Source: Paenibacillaceae bacterium
GTDB taxonomy: Bacteria; Bacillota; Clostridia; Lachnospirales; Lachnospiraceae
Direction: 5' to 3'
Length of the DNA stretch: 33,929 nucleotides
Assembly: GCA_015057715.1 (NCBI GenBank)
Contig: SVDS01000044.1
Location: forward strand, 1 to 33,929
The notes below the pieces were generated by a model, which saw only the letters and a list, made by a program, of their open reading frames with translations, was not told where the DNA came from and searched no databases. Shown piece after piece: positions 7,636 through 16,031 of this stretch (position 1 is its first letter; each line of letters opens with the position of its first letter). The position numbers were made by a program, and so were the translations under genes.

Positions 7636-8058
7636 TTATGCAAGTGCCTTTCCAAGCTCCACACACTGGGCTGCCCCATCATCATCAGGCTCATTGTTGC
7701 AAATCACACTGTCATGAACCAGAACTGCACCAAGAGATTTTACGGAATCTTCCCAGTTGCGCATCCACTCACCATCTCCCCAGCCATAAGAGCCGAATAA
7801 AGCAATCTTCTTTCCACTGAGTTTCGCCTCACAGCTCTTAAACATCGGTTCAAATTCGCCATCCTCTAATTCTTCACTTCCCATGGAAGGACAGCCAAAG
7901 GCTACAGCATCGTAATCATCCATCTGATCTGCTCCAAAATCGGAAGCGGTAAACAAAGAAGCATCTGCACCTGCAGCTTTTGCACCTTCCAGTACTTTAT
8001 TTGCCATAGCTTCCGTATTACCGGTTCCGCTCCAATATACAACTGCGACTTTACTCAT
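7636..8058 (-). CDS. flavodoxin (short-chain, FMN-binding)
   Basis: A 140-residue soluble electron carrier that replaces ferredoxin under iron shortage. The FMN-phosphate loop is WSGTGNTEAM (Ser10-Thr15). The FMN-ring loops are seen as FGCPSMGSEEL and GSYGWGDGEWM. The C-terminus ends within the usual length of short-chain flavodoxins. It is highly acidic, as expected. It lies 33 bp downstream of the DUF3793 gene in what looks like a two-gene operon, preceded by a GAGG ribosome site and closed by a strong hairpin. An iron-box-like palindrome upstream of the operon fits iron-controlled expression. Confidence 0.95.
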   Translation of the reverse strand: MSKVAVVYWSGTGNTEAMANKVLEGAKAAGADASLFTASDFGADQMDDYDAVAFGCPSMGSEELEDGEFEPMFKSCEAKLSGKKIALFGSYGWGDGEWMRNWEDSVKSLGAVLVHDSVICNNEPDDDGAAQCVELGKALA

Positions 8059-8091
8059 CTTATCCTACCTCTTTCTTTCCTTTTTATATGC

Positions 8092-8646
8092 TTAAGCAGC
8101 TACTGTAAGCTGCCAGACTGATCTTCCATTTCTCCAGAGCCGAGAATAAATAGTTCTGCATTTTTGATATCTGGCAAAGGTTTTCACCGCTTCACATTCA
8201 TTGCAATATACTTTCCAACAGCCTAAGCACTTACAGTTCTTTCCTGAATTTTTAATAAAACCAATTACGTCTCCCAGGGGATACCCAAGAAATAATCCGA
8301 TCTCATGAGGAAAGCCCCCCTCTTCTTTCAGGCGGATTTTTAATCTGTCCAGGGCATGATCCACATCCATTTCTTCGTAACCGTAATTTTTTAAAAATCT
8401 GCTTACTCCCGGCCTGTTTAAATCCTTCATTAAATGAGACTTGCGATATACATAAATCAGAGCCTTATTCCCGCGTCTGTATAATTCAATCAATGATATG
8501 CCTTTCTCTCCCAGCTGCAGGTTTAAATATTCCAGCTGGCAGCGCAGTTCATCTTCTGAAGTAAATGAATGATTAAACAGATTTGCGGTTTTCAAAGAAG
8601 CCAGGGTTGGGGAACAATATTCAATTAAATGCCTTTCCAGTAACAT
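8092..8646 (-). CDS. DUF3793 family protein
   Basis: A 184-residue soluble protein of a family common in clostridia and often found beside flavodoxin or iron-related genes; biochemical role unknown. It begins MLLERHLIEYCSPTLASLK, typical of DUF3793, and holds GFPHEIGLFLGYPLGDVIGF in the middle. Near the C-terminus a cysteine cluster (CKCLGCWKVYCNEC) could bind iron or another metal. The start at 8646 is chosen because GGAGG lies 7 bases upstream; two earlier in-frame ATGs (8652, 8679) are too close to or before that site. It heads the operon with flavodoxin. The iron-box palindrome lies about 80 bp upstream of the start. Confidence 0.85.
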   Translation of the reverse strand: MLLERHLIEYCSPTLASLKTANLFNHSFTSEDELRCQLEYLNLQLGEKGISLIELYRRGNKALIYVYRKSHLMKDLNRPGVSRFLKNYGYEEMDVDHALDRLKIRLKEEGGFPHEIGLFLGYPLGDVIGFIKNSGKNCKCLGCWKVYCNECEAVKTFARYQKCRTIYSRLWRNGRSVWQLTVAA

Positions 8647-8723
8647 ATTCATACCTCCATCATGAAATTTGTTTCCCATTTATCATTCAAAAACTGTAAC
8701 AGCCTATTCGTATGGGTTGTTTG

Positions 8724-8739
8724 GTTAGTTTTAACTAAC
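8724..8739 (-). promoter_or_regulatory. iron-box-like palindrome before DUF3793-flavodoxin
   Basis: GTTAGTT-TT-AACTAAC is a perfect 7+2+7 inverted repeat. It resembles operators of DtxR-type iron repressors. On the minus strand a promoter-like pair (TTGCCT, then TATTTA/TATATA) lies just upstream, so the palindrome would sit at the transcription start where a repressor blocks. Iron control is inferred from the sequence type and from the flavodoxin in the operon. Confidence 0.5.
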
Positions 8740-8935
8740 ACTATATAAATACCATATTTTTCACTTTCAGGCAATACTGTTTTTGCTTAATGGGAATTTT
8801 TCTACTATATGATAGTATCTGCAAAGAGGTTTCTGTTACTGTACCAAATTCTGTCATAATTTCTTCATTGTTTTCATACTATTTTTAGATCCTGGTCAAA
8901 ATTCCTTCACATTTTCCATGTATGATAATATCATA

Positions 8936-9142
8936 AACATGAAAGATCCCACAAAGTGGTCAGAGCGCTTTCATACATATGTTTTCTAAGTCGGCAGAGT
9001 TGCTCTGAAAAGCTTCTTTGCCGGCTCAACCTAAAAAATGTTAATGAATTTGTCAATATTGCATTCCTGAATCCAGGGATTTCATATATATAATAAAGAA
9101 GAAGCTGCAGCCGTTAACGGTCTGTAGCTTCTTCTTTATTAT
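8936..9142 (+). ncRNA. possible small structured RNA, family not recognised
   Basis: Hairpin 1 (8939-8974) pairs ATGAAAG with CTTTCAT and encloses an inner CCAC-AAA-GTGG stem. Hairpin 2 (8990-9025) pairs GTCGGCA with TGCCGGC (one G-T) and encloses CAGAG-TTG-CTCTG. CAGAGC (8961-8966) in hairpin 1 is complementary to GCTCTG (9002-9007) in hairpin 2, so a pseudoknot or a switch between folds is possible. A plausible plus-strand promoter is TTCACA (8906-8911), 17 bp, TATCAT (8929-8934), and the bidirectional hairpin at 9090-9142 could end it. No coding gene follows on the plus strand. The same fold exists on the minus strand, so orientation is uncertain. Confidence 0.25.
9090..9142 (-). terminator. 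strong terminator of the catabolic operon
   Basis: A 17-bp perfect stem (arms at 9090-9106 and 9126-9142) with an inner CCGTTAACGG palindrome lies 9 bp after the SDR stop. Arms rich in A on one side and T on the other make it functional on both strands. Confidence 0.85.
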
Positions 9143-9151
9143 GTAATCACA

Positions 9152-9916
9152 CTATTTTACAAGATATCCGCCATCTACCGGAATAGCAGTTCCGTTTAAA
9201 TAATCAGATGCAGATGATGCCAGGAAAAGTACCGGTCCCTTTAAATCTTCCGGCGTTCCCCATCTGCCGGCCGGTATTCTTACGGTACATTCATCTTTTC
9301 TCGCCTGGGTCATATTGGCACACATCTCGGTATCCATATAGCCTGGGCAGATACAGTTAATGTTAATATTCCGCCCTGCACAGTCTACAGCCAGACTCTT
9401 TGTCAGCTGGGAGACAGCACCTTTTGTTGCAGTATAAGCAGGTACGGTAGTGCCACCAAACCAGGTAACCATGGAACCAATGGTGATAATCTTACCGCCA
9501 GTTGACTGTGTAAGCATAACCTTTAACGCTTTCTGTATCATAATGAACACATGGTTTAAATTAATATCCACCACCAGATCCCATTCTTCCATGGGAAATT
9601 CCTCAGGAAGATGTCTTCTTTGAATTCCGGCAGCCGGAATCAACACATCAAGCTTTCCTTCTAAAATATCCATAGATTCTGCAAAAATTCGGTTTATATC
9701 CTGGCGGTCTGCCAGATTTCCCGCTACACCGTAGGCTTCATAACCTTTATCCTGGTATTCCTTTACAACCTGTTTCAGTTTGTCTTCCTGTACATCGATC
9801 AGTACCACTTTACAGCCGGCTTCCAAAAGACCTTCGGCCATTCCTCTGGATAATCCCTGAGCGCCTCCTGTTACAATGCAATGCTTTCCTGTTACATCAA
9901 ATTTACTGGATATCAT
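9152..9916 (-). CDS. SDR oxidoreductase, KduD/gluconate 5-dehydrogenase-like
   Basis: A 254-residue NAD(P)-dependent short-chain dehydrogenase acting on a sugar acid. It has the N-terminal Rossmann loop TGGAQGLSRGM, catalytic Ser in TIGSM, catalytic Tyr/Lys in PAYTATKGA, and the C-terminal LNGTAIPVDGGYLVK typical of KduD-like enzymes. AAGIQRRHLPEEFPMEEW also matches that group. Two motif changes stand out: the third glycine of TGxxxGxG is Ser, and NAG is AAG. It is the last gene of the operon, 12 bp after the MDR gene. Candidate reactions are D-fructuronate/D-mannonate interconversion or a KduD-type reaction; substrate specificity cannot be read from sequence. Confidence 0.9.
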   Translation of the reverse strand: MISSKFDVTGKHCIVTGGAQGLSRGMAEGLLEAGCKVVLIDVQEDKLKQVVKEYQDKGYEAYGVAGNLADRQDINRIFAESMDILEGKLDVLIPAAGIQRRHLPEEFPMEEWDLVVDINLNHVFIMIQKALKVMLTQSTGGKIITIGSMVTWFGGTTVPAYTATKGAVSQLTKSLAVDCAGRNININCICPGYMDTEMCANMTQARKDECTVRIPAGRWGTPEDLKGPVLFLASSASDYLNGTAIPVDGGYLVK

Positions 9917-9928
9917 GTCTGTTCCTCC

Positions 9929-10951
9929 CTAATCAAATAGTATTACGGTCTTTTTCACTGCCGGATCCGGATTTTCCATGTTCTTAAATACCTGATCAAT
10001 CTCACTGAATTTCACAAAAGTTGTGGCGAGACCTTCCAACTGGTATTTCCCCTCTGCCATGTTCTTTGCTACAGGCTGAAACTGATAGGCGCTCATTCTG
10101 CTTCCAATAATGTCAAGTTCCCGCTTGTTTATATCTGCCTGACTGAAACTCTCTGGTTTATCTGAAAATCCCATGGGAATCACTCTGCCTGCGTTGCATA
10201 CGATTCCCGGTTGTAAGAGAAGGGTGAGACTTCCTGGAAAACATGCGGAGTCAAATGCCGCCGTACAGCCATGTCCGCCGGTAATCTGGGCTATCCTTTC
10301 AGCAATATCCTCTGTTTTGCTGTTAATTGTCTCATCTGCTCCAAAGGATTTTGCACGGATTAAAGAATCATCGTCAATATCACAGCAGATCACCTTTGCT
10401 CCGATTACCTTACAGGCCTGAAGAATAATAGTTCCAATGGTTCCGGTTCCAAGAATAAATACTGTATCATCAGGCTCAATTCTTCCCCGTCTGGTGCAGT
10501 GGGCTCCTATGGCAATCGGTTCGATTAAGGCAGCGTCTTTCCATGGAATGGAATCTTCTATTTTATATACATCATCTTCGGGTGCTGTAAAATACTCTCT
10601 CCAGCCTCCGTCAGTACCGCTGCCTCTCACCAGCACATGTTCGCATACTTCTTCTCTTCCATGGGTGCACTGATAGCATTCACCGCAGGTGATAATTAAG
10701 TCCACTACTACGTGGTCTCCCACTTTGACATTTGTAACATTTTTACCTGTTTTGGCCACAATTCCAGCATTTTCATGACCTGGTACCAGAGGATAGGTAG
10801 AACAGGGGTTCTCTCCTCTGTAGATATGTAAATCGCTACCGCATACTCCGGCTGATTTCATTTGAATTAACACTTCATTATCACCTGGTTCTGGTATGGG
10901 AATTTCACGAATCTCATAGTGAAACGGGCTGGTAATTACACAAGACTTCAT
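9929..10951 (-). CDS. zinc-dependent MDR dehydrogenase, RspB/L-gulonate 5-dehydrogenase-like
   Basis: A 340-residue zinc alcohol dehydrogenase. Catalytic zinc ligands are Cys37 (GVCGSDLH) and His59/Glu60 (PGHENAG). Structural zinc cysteines are 89, 92, 95 and 103 (CGECYQCTHGREEVC). The Rossmann loop is LGTGTIGTI with acidic CCDIDDD after it, indicating NAD preference. The start at 10951 follows a GGAGGAAACAACA site; an upstream in-frame ATG would add 33 residues of unrelated sequence inside the preceding gene. It sits between a mannonate dehydratase and an SDR, the RspA-RspB arrangement. Enzymes of this type oxidise polyols or aldonates such as L-gulonate at C5; that assignment is inference from context. 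Confidence 0.9.
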   Translation of the reverse strand: MKSCVITSPFHYEIREIPIPEPGDNEVLIQMKSAGVCGSDLHIYRGENPCSTYPLVPGHENAGIVAKTGKNVTNVKVGDHVVVDLIITCGECYQCTHGREEVCEHVLVRGSGTDGGWREYFTAPEDDVYKIEDSIPWKDAALIEPIAIGAHCTRRGRIEPDDTVFILGTGTIGTIILQACKVIGAKVICCDIDDDSLIRAKSFGADETINSKTEDIAERIAQITGGHGCTAAFDSACFPGSLTLLLQPGIVCNAGRVIPMGFSDKPESFSQADINKRELDIIGSRMSAYQFQPVAKNMAEGKYQLEGLATTFVKFSEIDQVFKNMENPDPAVKKTVILFD

Positions 10952-10983
10952 TGTTGTTTCCTCCTTGTTTCTTCTGCTATTAA

Positions 10984-12231
10984 TTAAGGGGTCTGAAGCG
11001 CACCATCTCTGCGCCTGGTCTGAGTCCAGGTGACAACGGTATTTTCGCATGGATATTTTGCAGCTTCTTTTTCATTGATATCAACTCCAAGACCTGGCTT
11101 ATCATTGGCATACACATAGCCGTCAATAAATTCCGGAAGTCCGGGAAATACCTCTAAAAGCGCTCCCCTTGGGCCTTTTAGGTCCTGAATTACAAAGTTT
11201 GGCGGCTCAATTCCTGACCACTCCTGTACACCGAAATTTGGTGCAGAAAGATCTAAATGAATATTGGCTGCATGGGCAATGGGTGACATATCTCCCGGTC
11301 CGTGCCACGCCGTTCTTACCCCATACTGCTCGGCAAAGATCTGAAGCTTTCTCGCCGGGGTAATGCCTCCGATCTGACTTAAATGAACCCGGATAAAATC
11401 AATTAAGTGTTCTGCGATTATCTGCTTCCATTCCACAGAATTATTAAACAGCTCTCCCTCTGCAATGGGAATACTTGTCTGTTCCCGCAAATTTCTAAGC
11501 CAGGGAAGCTGCTCAATGGAAACCGGATCCTCCAGGAAGAATAAGTCATAAGGTTCCAGCGATTTTGCCAGCTTAATAGCATCTACTGGAGCAATTCGTT
11601 CATGAACATCATGAACCAGATTCATATCGTATCCAATCTGATTTCTGATGTCTTCAAAAAGTTTGACCGTATTGCGGATATATTCTCTGGAATCCAGATA
11701 CACACCGCTTAAAGCTCCCTTAGGAGCGGTAGCTGGAACAGTTCCATAGCTGTCTCCTCCATAACCACCGCACTGGCACCTGATACTAGTAATACCCATT
11801 TCTTTATAACGCAGGATATTTTCACACACTTCGTGTGCATCCTTTCCATCTGCATGGCGGTAAACGGGAATTCCCTCCCTGCATTTCCCGCCAAACAGCT
11901 GGTATACCGGCATGCCTGCCATCTTTCCCTTAATATCCCATAATGCCATATCCACCCCGGAAATTGCATTGTTCTCTATTGGTCCGTTTCTCCAATACCC
12001 ATTCTGGTGCATAAGCTGCCAGATATCCTCGATCCGGTCCACCTCTCTGCCTGTAAGAAGCGGCCTTAGATATTCCTCCACTACCGTCTTTACTGCCAGA
12101 TGACGGTAGGCAAAAGTCCCACAGCCAAGCCCGTACAGCCCTGGCTGATTGGTTATTACCTTTACAACCACCAGATTAATCCCTTCCGGTGCCGTGAGTA
12201 TTACCTGAATGTCACTGATTTTTGTATCCAT
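10984..12231 (-). CDS. manD: D-mannonate dehydratase, enolase superfamily (RspA/ManD type)
   Basis: Dehydrates D-mannonate to 2-keto-3-deoxy-D-gluconate; Mg-dependent, cytosolic. The 415-residue protein has an N-terminal capping domain and a C-terminal barrel. Metal ligands are visible at Asp208 (VHDVHER), Glu234 (FLEDP) and Glu260 (AEGELFN). His210 and His310 (AWHGPGD) and Tyr157 match ManD catalytic positions, with a constant offset of two from the Novosphingobium enzyme as I recall it. The C-terminal part (APNFGVQEW) is also ManD-like. I chose the second of two adjacent ATGs (12231), 5 bases after GGAGG. It overlaps the preceding ATPase gene by 20 bases, indicating coupling. Some family members are weak on mannonate or use gluconate, so specificity is not certain. 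Confidence 0.88.
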   Translation of the reverse strand: MDTKISDIQVILTAPEGINLVVVKVITNQPGLYGLGCGTFAYRHLAVKTVVEEYLRPLLTGREVDRIEDIWQLMHQNGYWRNGPIENNAISGVDMALWDIKGKMAGMPVYQLFGGKCREGIPVYRHADGKDAHEVCENILRYKEMGITSIRCQCGGYGGDSYGTVPATAPKGALSGVYLDSREYIRNTVKLFEDIRNQIGYDMNLVHDVHERIAPVDAIKLAKSLEPYDLFFLEDPVSIEQLPWLRNLREQTSIPIAEGELFNNSVEWKQIIAEHLIDFIRVHLSQIGGITPARKLQIFAEQYGVRTAWHGPGDMSPIAHAANIHLDLSAPNFGVQEWSGIEPPNFVIQDLKGPRGALLEVFPGLPEFIDGYVYANDKPGLGVDINEKEAAKYPCENTVVTWTQTRRRDGALQTP

Positions 12232-13228
12232 CATTTCCTCCTTCCAGCTCTCTGGCTTTTTCCCTTGATTCTTCATAGAAATGACAGGCTGCATAGTGGC
12301 CTGGTTCCACTTCTTTTAAATCCGGCTTCTGGGTTTTGCAGATATCTCTGCATAAAAAGCACCTGGGCGCAAATCTGCAACCATCACCTGGATTAATGGG
12401 GCTGGGTACATCTCCGGTCAGTACAATCCTGCTTGTTTTTTCTTTAAAATTTATTTTTGGAACTGCTGACAGCAAGGCGATGGTATAGGGGTGAAGCGCA
12501 TTGGCAAATATTTCGTCAGTCTGCGCCATCTCTATAATCTGCCCTAAATACATCACTGCCACTTTCTGGGAAATATGCCTTACCACACTTAAATCATGAG
12601 AAATAAACAGGAAGGATAAATTCATCTTTTTCTGCAGATCCATGAGCAGATTAATAATTGTAGCCTGAATTGATACATCCAGAGAAGAAACCGGTTCATC
12701 ACAGACGATAAATTCCGGTCCTAAAGATAATGCTCTGGCGATCCCTACCAGCTGACGCTTTCCTCCATCCAGCTCATGGGGATATTTATCCAGTACATAT
12801 TTCTCCAGTCCACAAAGCTCAATGATCTCTTCAATCCTCTGCCTCCGTTCATTTCCTGAACAGAGGTTATGGATCCGATAGGACTCCTCCATAATGCTTT
12901 GAATGGTTTTTTTTGGATTTAACGAGGAATAGGGATCCTGGAAAATGATCTGGATTTTCTTTCTGAAATCCATGCTTTCATCGCCTTTGGAGTCCAAAAC
13001 GCTGCTTCCCTTATAAAGGACTTCTCCAGCAGTTGCTTTATGAAGCCTCATGATTACATTTCCTACTGTCGACTTTCCGCAGCCGGATTCACCCACCAGT
13101 CCCAGAGTTTCTCCTGGCATGACTGAAAAGCTGATACCATCAACAGCATGAAGAACTCCTTTGTTTTTTACTTTAAAATGTTTCTTTAAATTCCGGACTT
13201 CAATCACCGGAAGATTCTGCTTCTCCAT
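12212..13228 (-). CDS. Dpp/Opp-type ABC transporter ATPase (DppF/OppF)
   Basis: A 338-residue ATPase energising the uptake system encoded upstream. Walker A is GESGCGKST (46-54), the Q-loop is Gln97 (IFQDPYSSLNP), Walker B is FIVCDEP (173-179), and the H-loop is ISHD. The signature reads LDGGKRQ (153-159) instead of LSGGQRQ, a variation I believe occurs in part of the clostridial DppF group. The C-terminal oligopeptide-type extension with four cysteines (CRFAPRCFLCRDIC) probably binds an iron-sulfur cluster or metal. The start codon shares one base with the stop of the partner ATPase (TAATG), so the two are coupled. Confidence 0.93.
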   Translation of the reverse strand: MEKQNLPVIEVRNLKKHFKVKNKGVLHAVDGISFSVMPGETLGLVGESGCGKSTVGNVIMRLHKATAGEVLYKGSSVLDSKGDESMDFRKKIQIIFQDPYSSLNPKKTIQSIMEESYRIHNLCSGNERRQRIEEIIELCGLEKYVLDKYPHELDGGKRQLVGIARALSLGPEFIVCDEPVSSLDVSIQATIINLLMDLQKKMNLSFLFISHDLSVVRHISQKVAVMYLGQIIEMAQTDEIFANALHPYTIALLSAVPKINFKEKTSRIVLTGDVPSPINPGDGCRFAPRCFLCRDICKTQKPDLKEVEPGHYAACHFYEESREKARELEGGNDGYKNQ

Positions 13229-14196
13229 TAATTTGCTTCCTCCCTCTCAAAACAGGCCACCAGATGACCTGACCCGTATTCCTGAAGCGGCGGCACTTCC
13301 TTCCTGCAGCGGTCAGTACAGGAATTACAGCGGGGATGGAATTTACAGCCGGCAGGCAGTAAACAGGCATTTGCCACATTTCCCGGAATGAAAGCCAGAC
13401 GGTTTCTGGGTCCGCTTAAATTTGGAATGGCACCTAAAAGCCCTTTTGTATACCAATGCCTGGGATTTGTAAAGACTTCTTCCACAGTGCCGTATTCGAT
13501 AATGGTTCCGGCATAAATGACAGCAACCTTCTGGCAAAGTTCTGCAATAATTCCAAGATTATGGGTAATCATCAGCAGGGAGCTGGAACGTTTTCTCTGC
13601 AGTTCCTTCATCAGCTCTAAAATCTGTGCCTGTATGGTCACATCAAGTGCTGTGGTGGGTTCATCCGCAATTAAAAGCTCCGGATTACAGGCAAGAGCTG
13701 CTGCAATGCCCACTCTCTGTCTCATACCGCCGGAAAACTGATGGGGAAAATCATCCAAACGGTACTTTGCAATGCCTACCAGTTCTAAAAGTTCCTGCGC
13801 TCTTTTTCCAGCCTCTTTTTTACTTAGCTTTTCATGCTTTCTGATTACCATGGAAATCTGTTCTCCAACAGTAAATAATGGATTTAAGGAGCTTAAGGGA
13901 TTCTGGAATATCATGGATATTTTATTTCCTCTCATCTCCTCTAAGCTTTTGTGATTCATATCAAGAACCGATCTTCCATCAAAAAGTATGGAACCTCCGG
14001 TTATGTTGCCCACTTCTCTTGGAAGAAGCTTTAAGGCAGATAAGGCAATGGTTGTCTTACCGGCTCCAGTCTCTCCCACAAGTCCCAGTGCTTCTCCCCG
14101 CTCAATGGTTAAATTAATTCCATTCAGTGCCTTTGCGGTTGCCCGCCCGGTTTTATATTCTACATGCAAATCTTTTATTTCCAACAATGGTGCCAT
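13228..14196 (-). CDS. Dpp/Opp-type ABC transporter ATPase (DppD/OppD)
   Basis: A 322-residue ATPase, partner of the gene below. Walker A GETGAGKTT lies at 41-49. The signature is FSGGMRQR, Walker B LLIADEP, the D-loop TALD and the H-loop ITHN. A C-terminal cysteine-containing extension (CKFHPRCNSCTDRC) is typical of the oligopeptide/dipeptide family. The start at 14196 follows GGAGGCGACAAC; the longer in-frame start at 14280 would run into the permease gene. It sits 16 bp after that permease. Together with the other ATPase it forms the heterodimeric motor expected for a Dpp system. Confidence 0.94.
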   Translation of the reverse strand: MAPLLEIKDLHVEYKTGRATAKALNGINLTIERGEALGLVGETGAGKTTIALSALKLLPREVGNITGGSILFDGRSVLDMNHKSLEEMRGNKISMIFQNPLSSLNPLFTVGEQISMVIRKHEKLSKKEAGKRAQELLELVGIAKYRLDDFPHQFSGGMRQRVGIAAALACNPELLIADEPTTALDVTIQAQILELMKELQRKRSSSLLMITHNLGIIAELCQKVAVIYAGTIIEYGTVEEVFTNPRHWYTKGLLGAIPNLSGPRNRLAFIPGNVANACLLPAGCKFHPRCNSCTDRCRKEVPPLQEYGSGHLVACFEREEAN

Positions 14197-14212
14197 GTTG
14201 TCGCCTCCAGCC

Positions 14213-15067
14213 TTAATCTTTGTTTTTGGGATCCAGTATGTCGCGTACTCCGTCACCAAGGAAGTTAAATGCCAGTACAATGATCATTAATGTGACTCCC
14301 GGAACAACCACCGTCCAGGGTGCAGTGGCGATATATTCTCTGCCATCTGCAATCATGGAACCCAGAGACGGATTGGGAAGGGGAACTCCCATACCAAGAA
14401 AGCTTAAATTTGCCTCCGTCAAAATGACAAATCCGATCTGCTGGCTCATTAAGATAATGAGCGGAGTCAGTACGCAGGGAAGAACCTGGGTGATCAGTAT
14501 CCTGGCATTGGAAGCGCCAAGCACTCTTGATGCCTGGATAAATTCGCTGTTGCGGATTCCCATTACGCTTCCCCGCACCACCCTTGTATAAGAGGTCCAG
14601 CCCACAATGGCAAGAACCAGTAAAAGATTGGGTACGCTGTTGCCGAAGATTGCCATAACGGTAATTGCAAGTACCATGGTTGGAATGGACAGCTGTATAT
14701 CACAGATACGCATGATTACATTATCGATGGTGCCCCCGAAAAATCCGGCAATCGCTCCAAGAGCCGTTCCGATTAAAGCAGGGATCAGCACTCCTGCTGC
14801 TGCAATTAACAAAGAGATGCGGCAACCCGTAACCAGTCTTGTAAAAATATCCTGTCCAAGGGCATCTGTGCCCAATATGTATCCGTTGATTCCGTTTGCA
14901 AGGAATTCCGGTGAAATCAGTCGTTTTCTTAAATCCGACTGTATGGGATCATGAACCACAAACAGCGGAGAAGTGAAAGCTGCCAGAGTTACAAAAACTG
15001 CGATAACCAGCCCAATCACAAAGAATTTTGATTTTCTCATCCTTCGAAGTAATTCACTTTTTTTCAT
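14213..15067 (-). CDS. Dpp/Opp-type permease (DppC/OppC)
   Basis: A 284-residue inner-membrane permease. It has one N-terminal membrane segment after MKKSELLRRMRKSKF, a short outer loop with HDPIQSDLRKRL and LGTDALGQDIFTRL (the OppC hallmark), and five further membrane segments. The EAA loop, which contacts the ATPases, reads QASRVLGASNARILITQVLP. It pairs with the DppB-type permease encoded 12 bp upstream. Confidence 0.93.
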   Translation of the reverse strand: MKKSELLRRMRKSKFFVIGLVIAVFVTLAAFTSPLFVVHDPIQSDLRKRLISPEFLANGINGYILGTDALGQDIFTRLVTGCRISLLIAAAGVLIPALIGTALGAIAGFFGGTIDNVIMRICDIQLSIPTMVLAITVMAIFGNSVPNLLLVLAIVGWTSYTRVVRGSVMGIRNSEFIQASRVLGASNARILITQVLPCVLTPLIILMSQQIGFVILTEANLSFLGMGVPLPNPSLGSMIADGREYIATAPWTVVVPGVTLMIIVLAFNFLGDGVRDILDPKNKD

Positions 15068-15079
15068 GTTCTCTCCTCC

Positions 15080-16009
15080 CTAATTCAGACTCATGCGCGG
15101 ATCAACAGCCACGTAGATGATGTCCACCAATATATTAATGATTACGAACAGGGAAGCCGTCACAAGCAGAATAGACTGAATCAGTGGAAAATCCCTCATG
15201 TTAATGGCTTTTACAGTCAGACTTCCAAGCCCCGGCCAGCCAAATACCTGTTCCACTATAATCGCCCCTGCAAGAAGCTGTCCGATCTGCATACCAATGA
15301 TGGTAATAGTAGGAAGCAGCGCATTTTTTAAAGCATATCTGGTATAGATCTTAAAATTACCGATTCCTCTTGCCTTTGTGGCTGTAATGTAATCCTCTTC
15401 CAGTACCTCATACATTCCGGAACGGAGCATTCTTGTGACTAAAGCAGCCAGGGGAAGCCCAAGGGTGAGTGCCGGAAGAATCAGATTCCGGAAGGAACCG
15501 TATCCCTGTGTGGGAAGCACTCCCATATAAACCCCGAAAAACAGGATAAAGAGAAGCCCAAGCCAGACCTGGGACATGGACATTCCTAAAAGGGCAAATA
15601 CCATGGAGAAAAAATCAATTGCTGATCCCTTCTTAATTCCCGATATAATTCCCATGGGAAAACTGACTAAAATGGATACAACTACTGCAGCAAAGGTCAG
15701 TAAACCAGTTGCCGGAAGCCGTCCGAATATCAGTTCCCCACAAGAACGGTTAAAAAAAATAGATGTACCCAGATTTCCATGGAGAACATCCCCAATGTAA
15801 ATGAAGTATTGCTGAATCAACGGTTTATTCAATCCCATTTTCGCTTCTACGGCTGCAATCTGCTCCACTGTGGCATTATCCGGCAGCATAAGAGCTGCCG
15901 GATTGCCCGGGGCGAGACGCATAAGTCCAAAGGCTACAATGGATACGCCAAACAGCACGATAACTGCTGACAGCAGTCTTTTTACCATAAACTGCATGAA
16001 ATTCTGCAT
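15080..16009 (-). CDS. Dpp/Opp-type permease (DppB/OppB)
   Basis: A 309-residue permease with six membrane segments. The N-terminus MVKRLLSAVIVLFGVSIVAF and the following APGNPAALMLP are the standard DppB opening. The EAA loop is TKARGIGNFKIYTRYALKNA, and the conserved VEQVFGWPGLG lies after it. It follows the binding-protein gene by 22 bp. The DppB/DppC/DppD/DppF/SBP set is complete, which is notable because the downstream enzymes handle sugar acids and not peptides. Confidence 0.94.
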   Translation of the reverse strand: MQNFMQFMVKRLLSAVIVLFGVSIVAFGLMRLAPGNPAALMLPDNATVEQIAAVEAKMGLNKPLIQQYFIYIGDVLHGNLGTSIFFNRSCGELIFGRLPATGLLTFAAVVVSILVSFPMGIISGIKKGSAIDFFSMVFALLGMSMSQVWLGLLFILFFGVYMGVLPTQGYGSFRNLILPALTLGLPLAALVTRMLRSGMYEVLEEDYITATKARGIGNFKIYTRYALKNALLPTITIIGMQIGQLLAGAIIVEQVFGWPGLGSLTVKAINMRDFPLIQSILLVTASLFVIINILVDIIYVAVDPRMSLN

Positions 16010-16031
16010 TTCATTACCCCCTGGTTATAGA

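Larger units (their letters stand above)
8647..9151. other. 505-bp gene-free stretch with palindromes
   Basis: No convincing protein gene on either strand. Besides the iron box and the terminator at 9090-9142 it contains palindromes TACTAT-ATG-ATAGTA (8803-8817) and TATGATA-A-TATCATA (8921-8935), then two structured hairpins (8939-8974 and 8990-9025) described as a possible small RNA. Confidence 0.5.
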
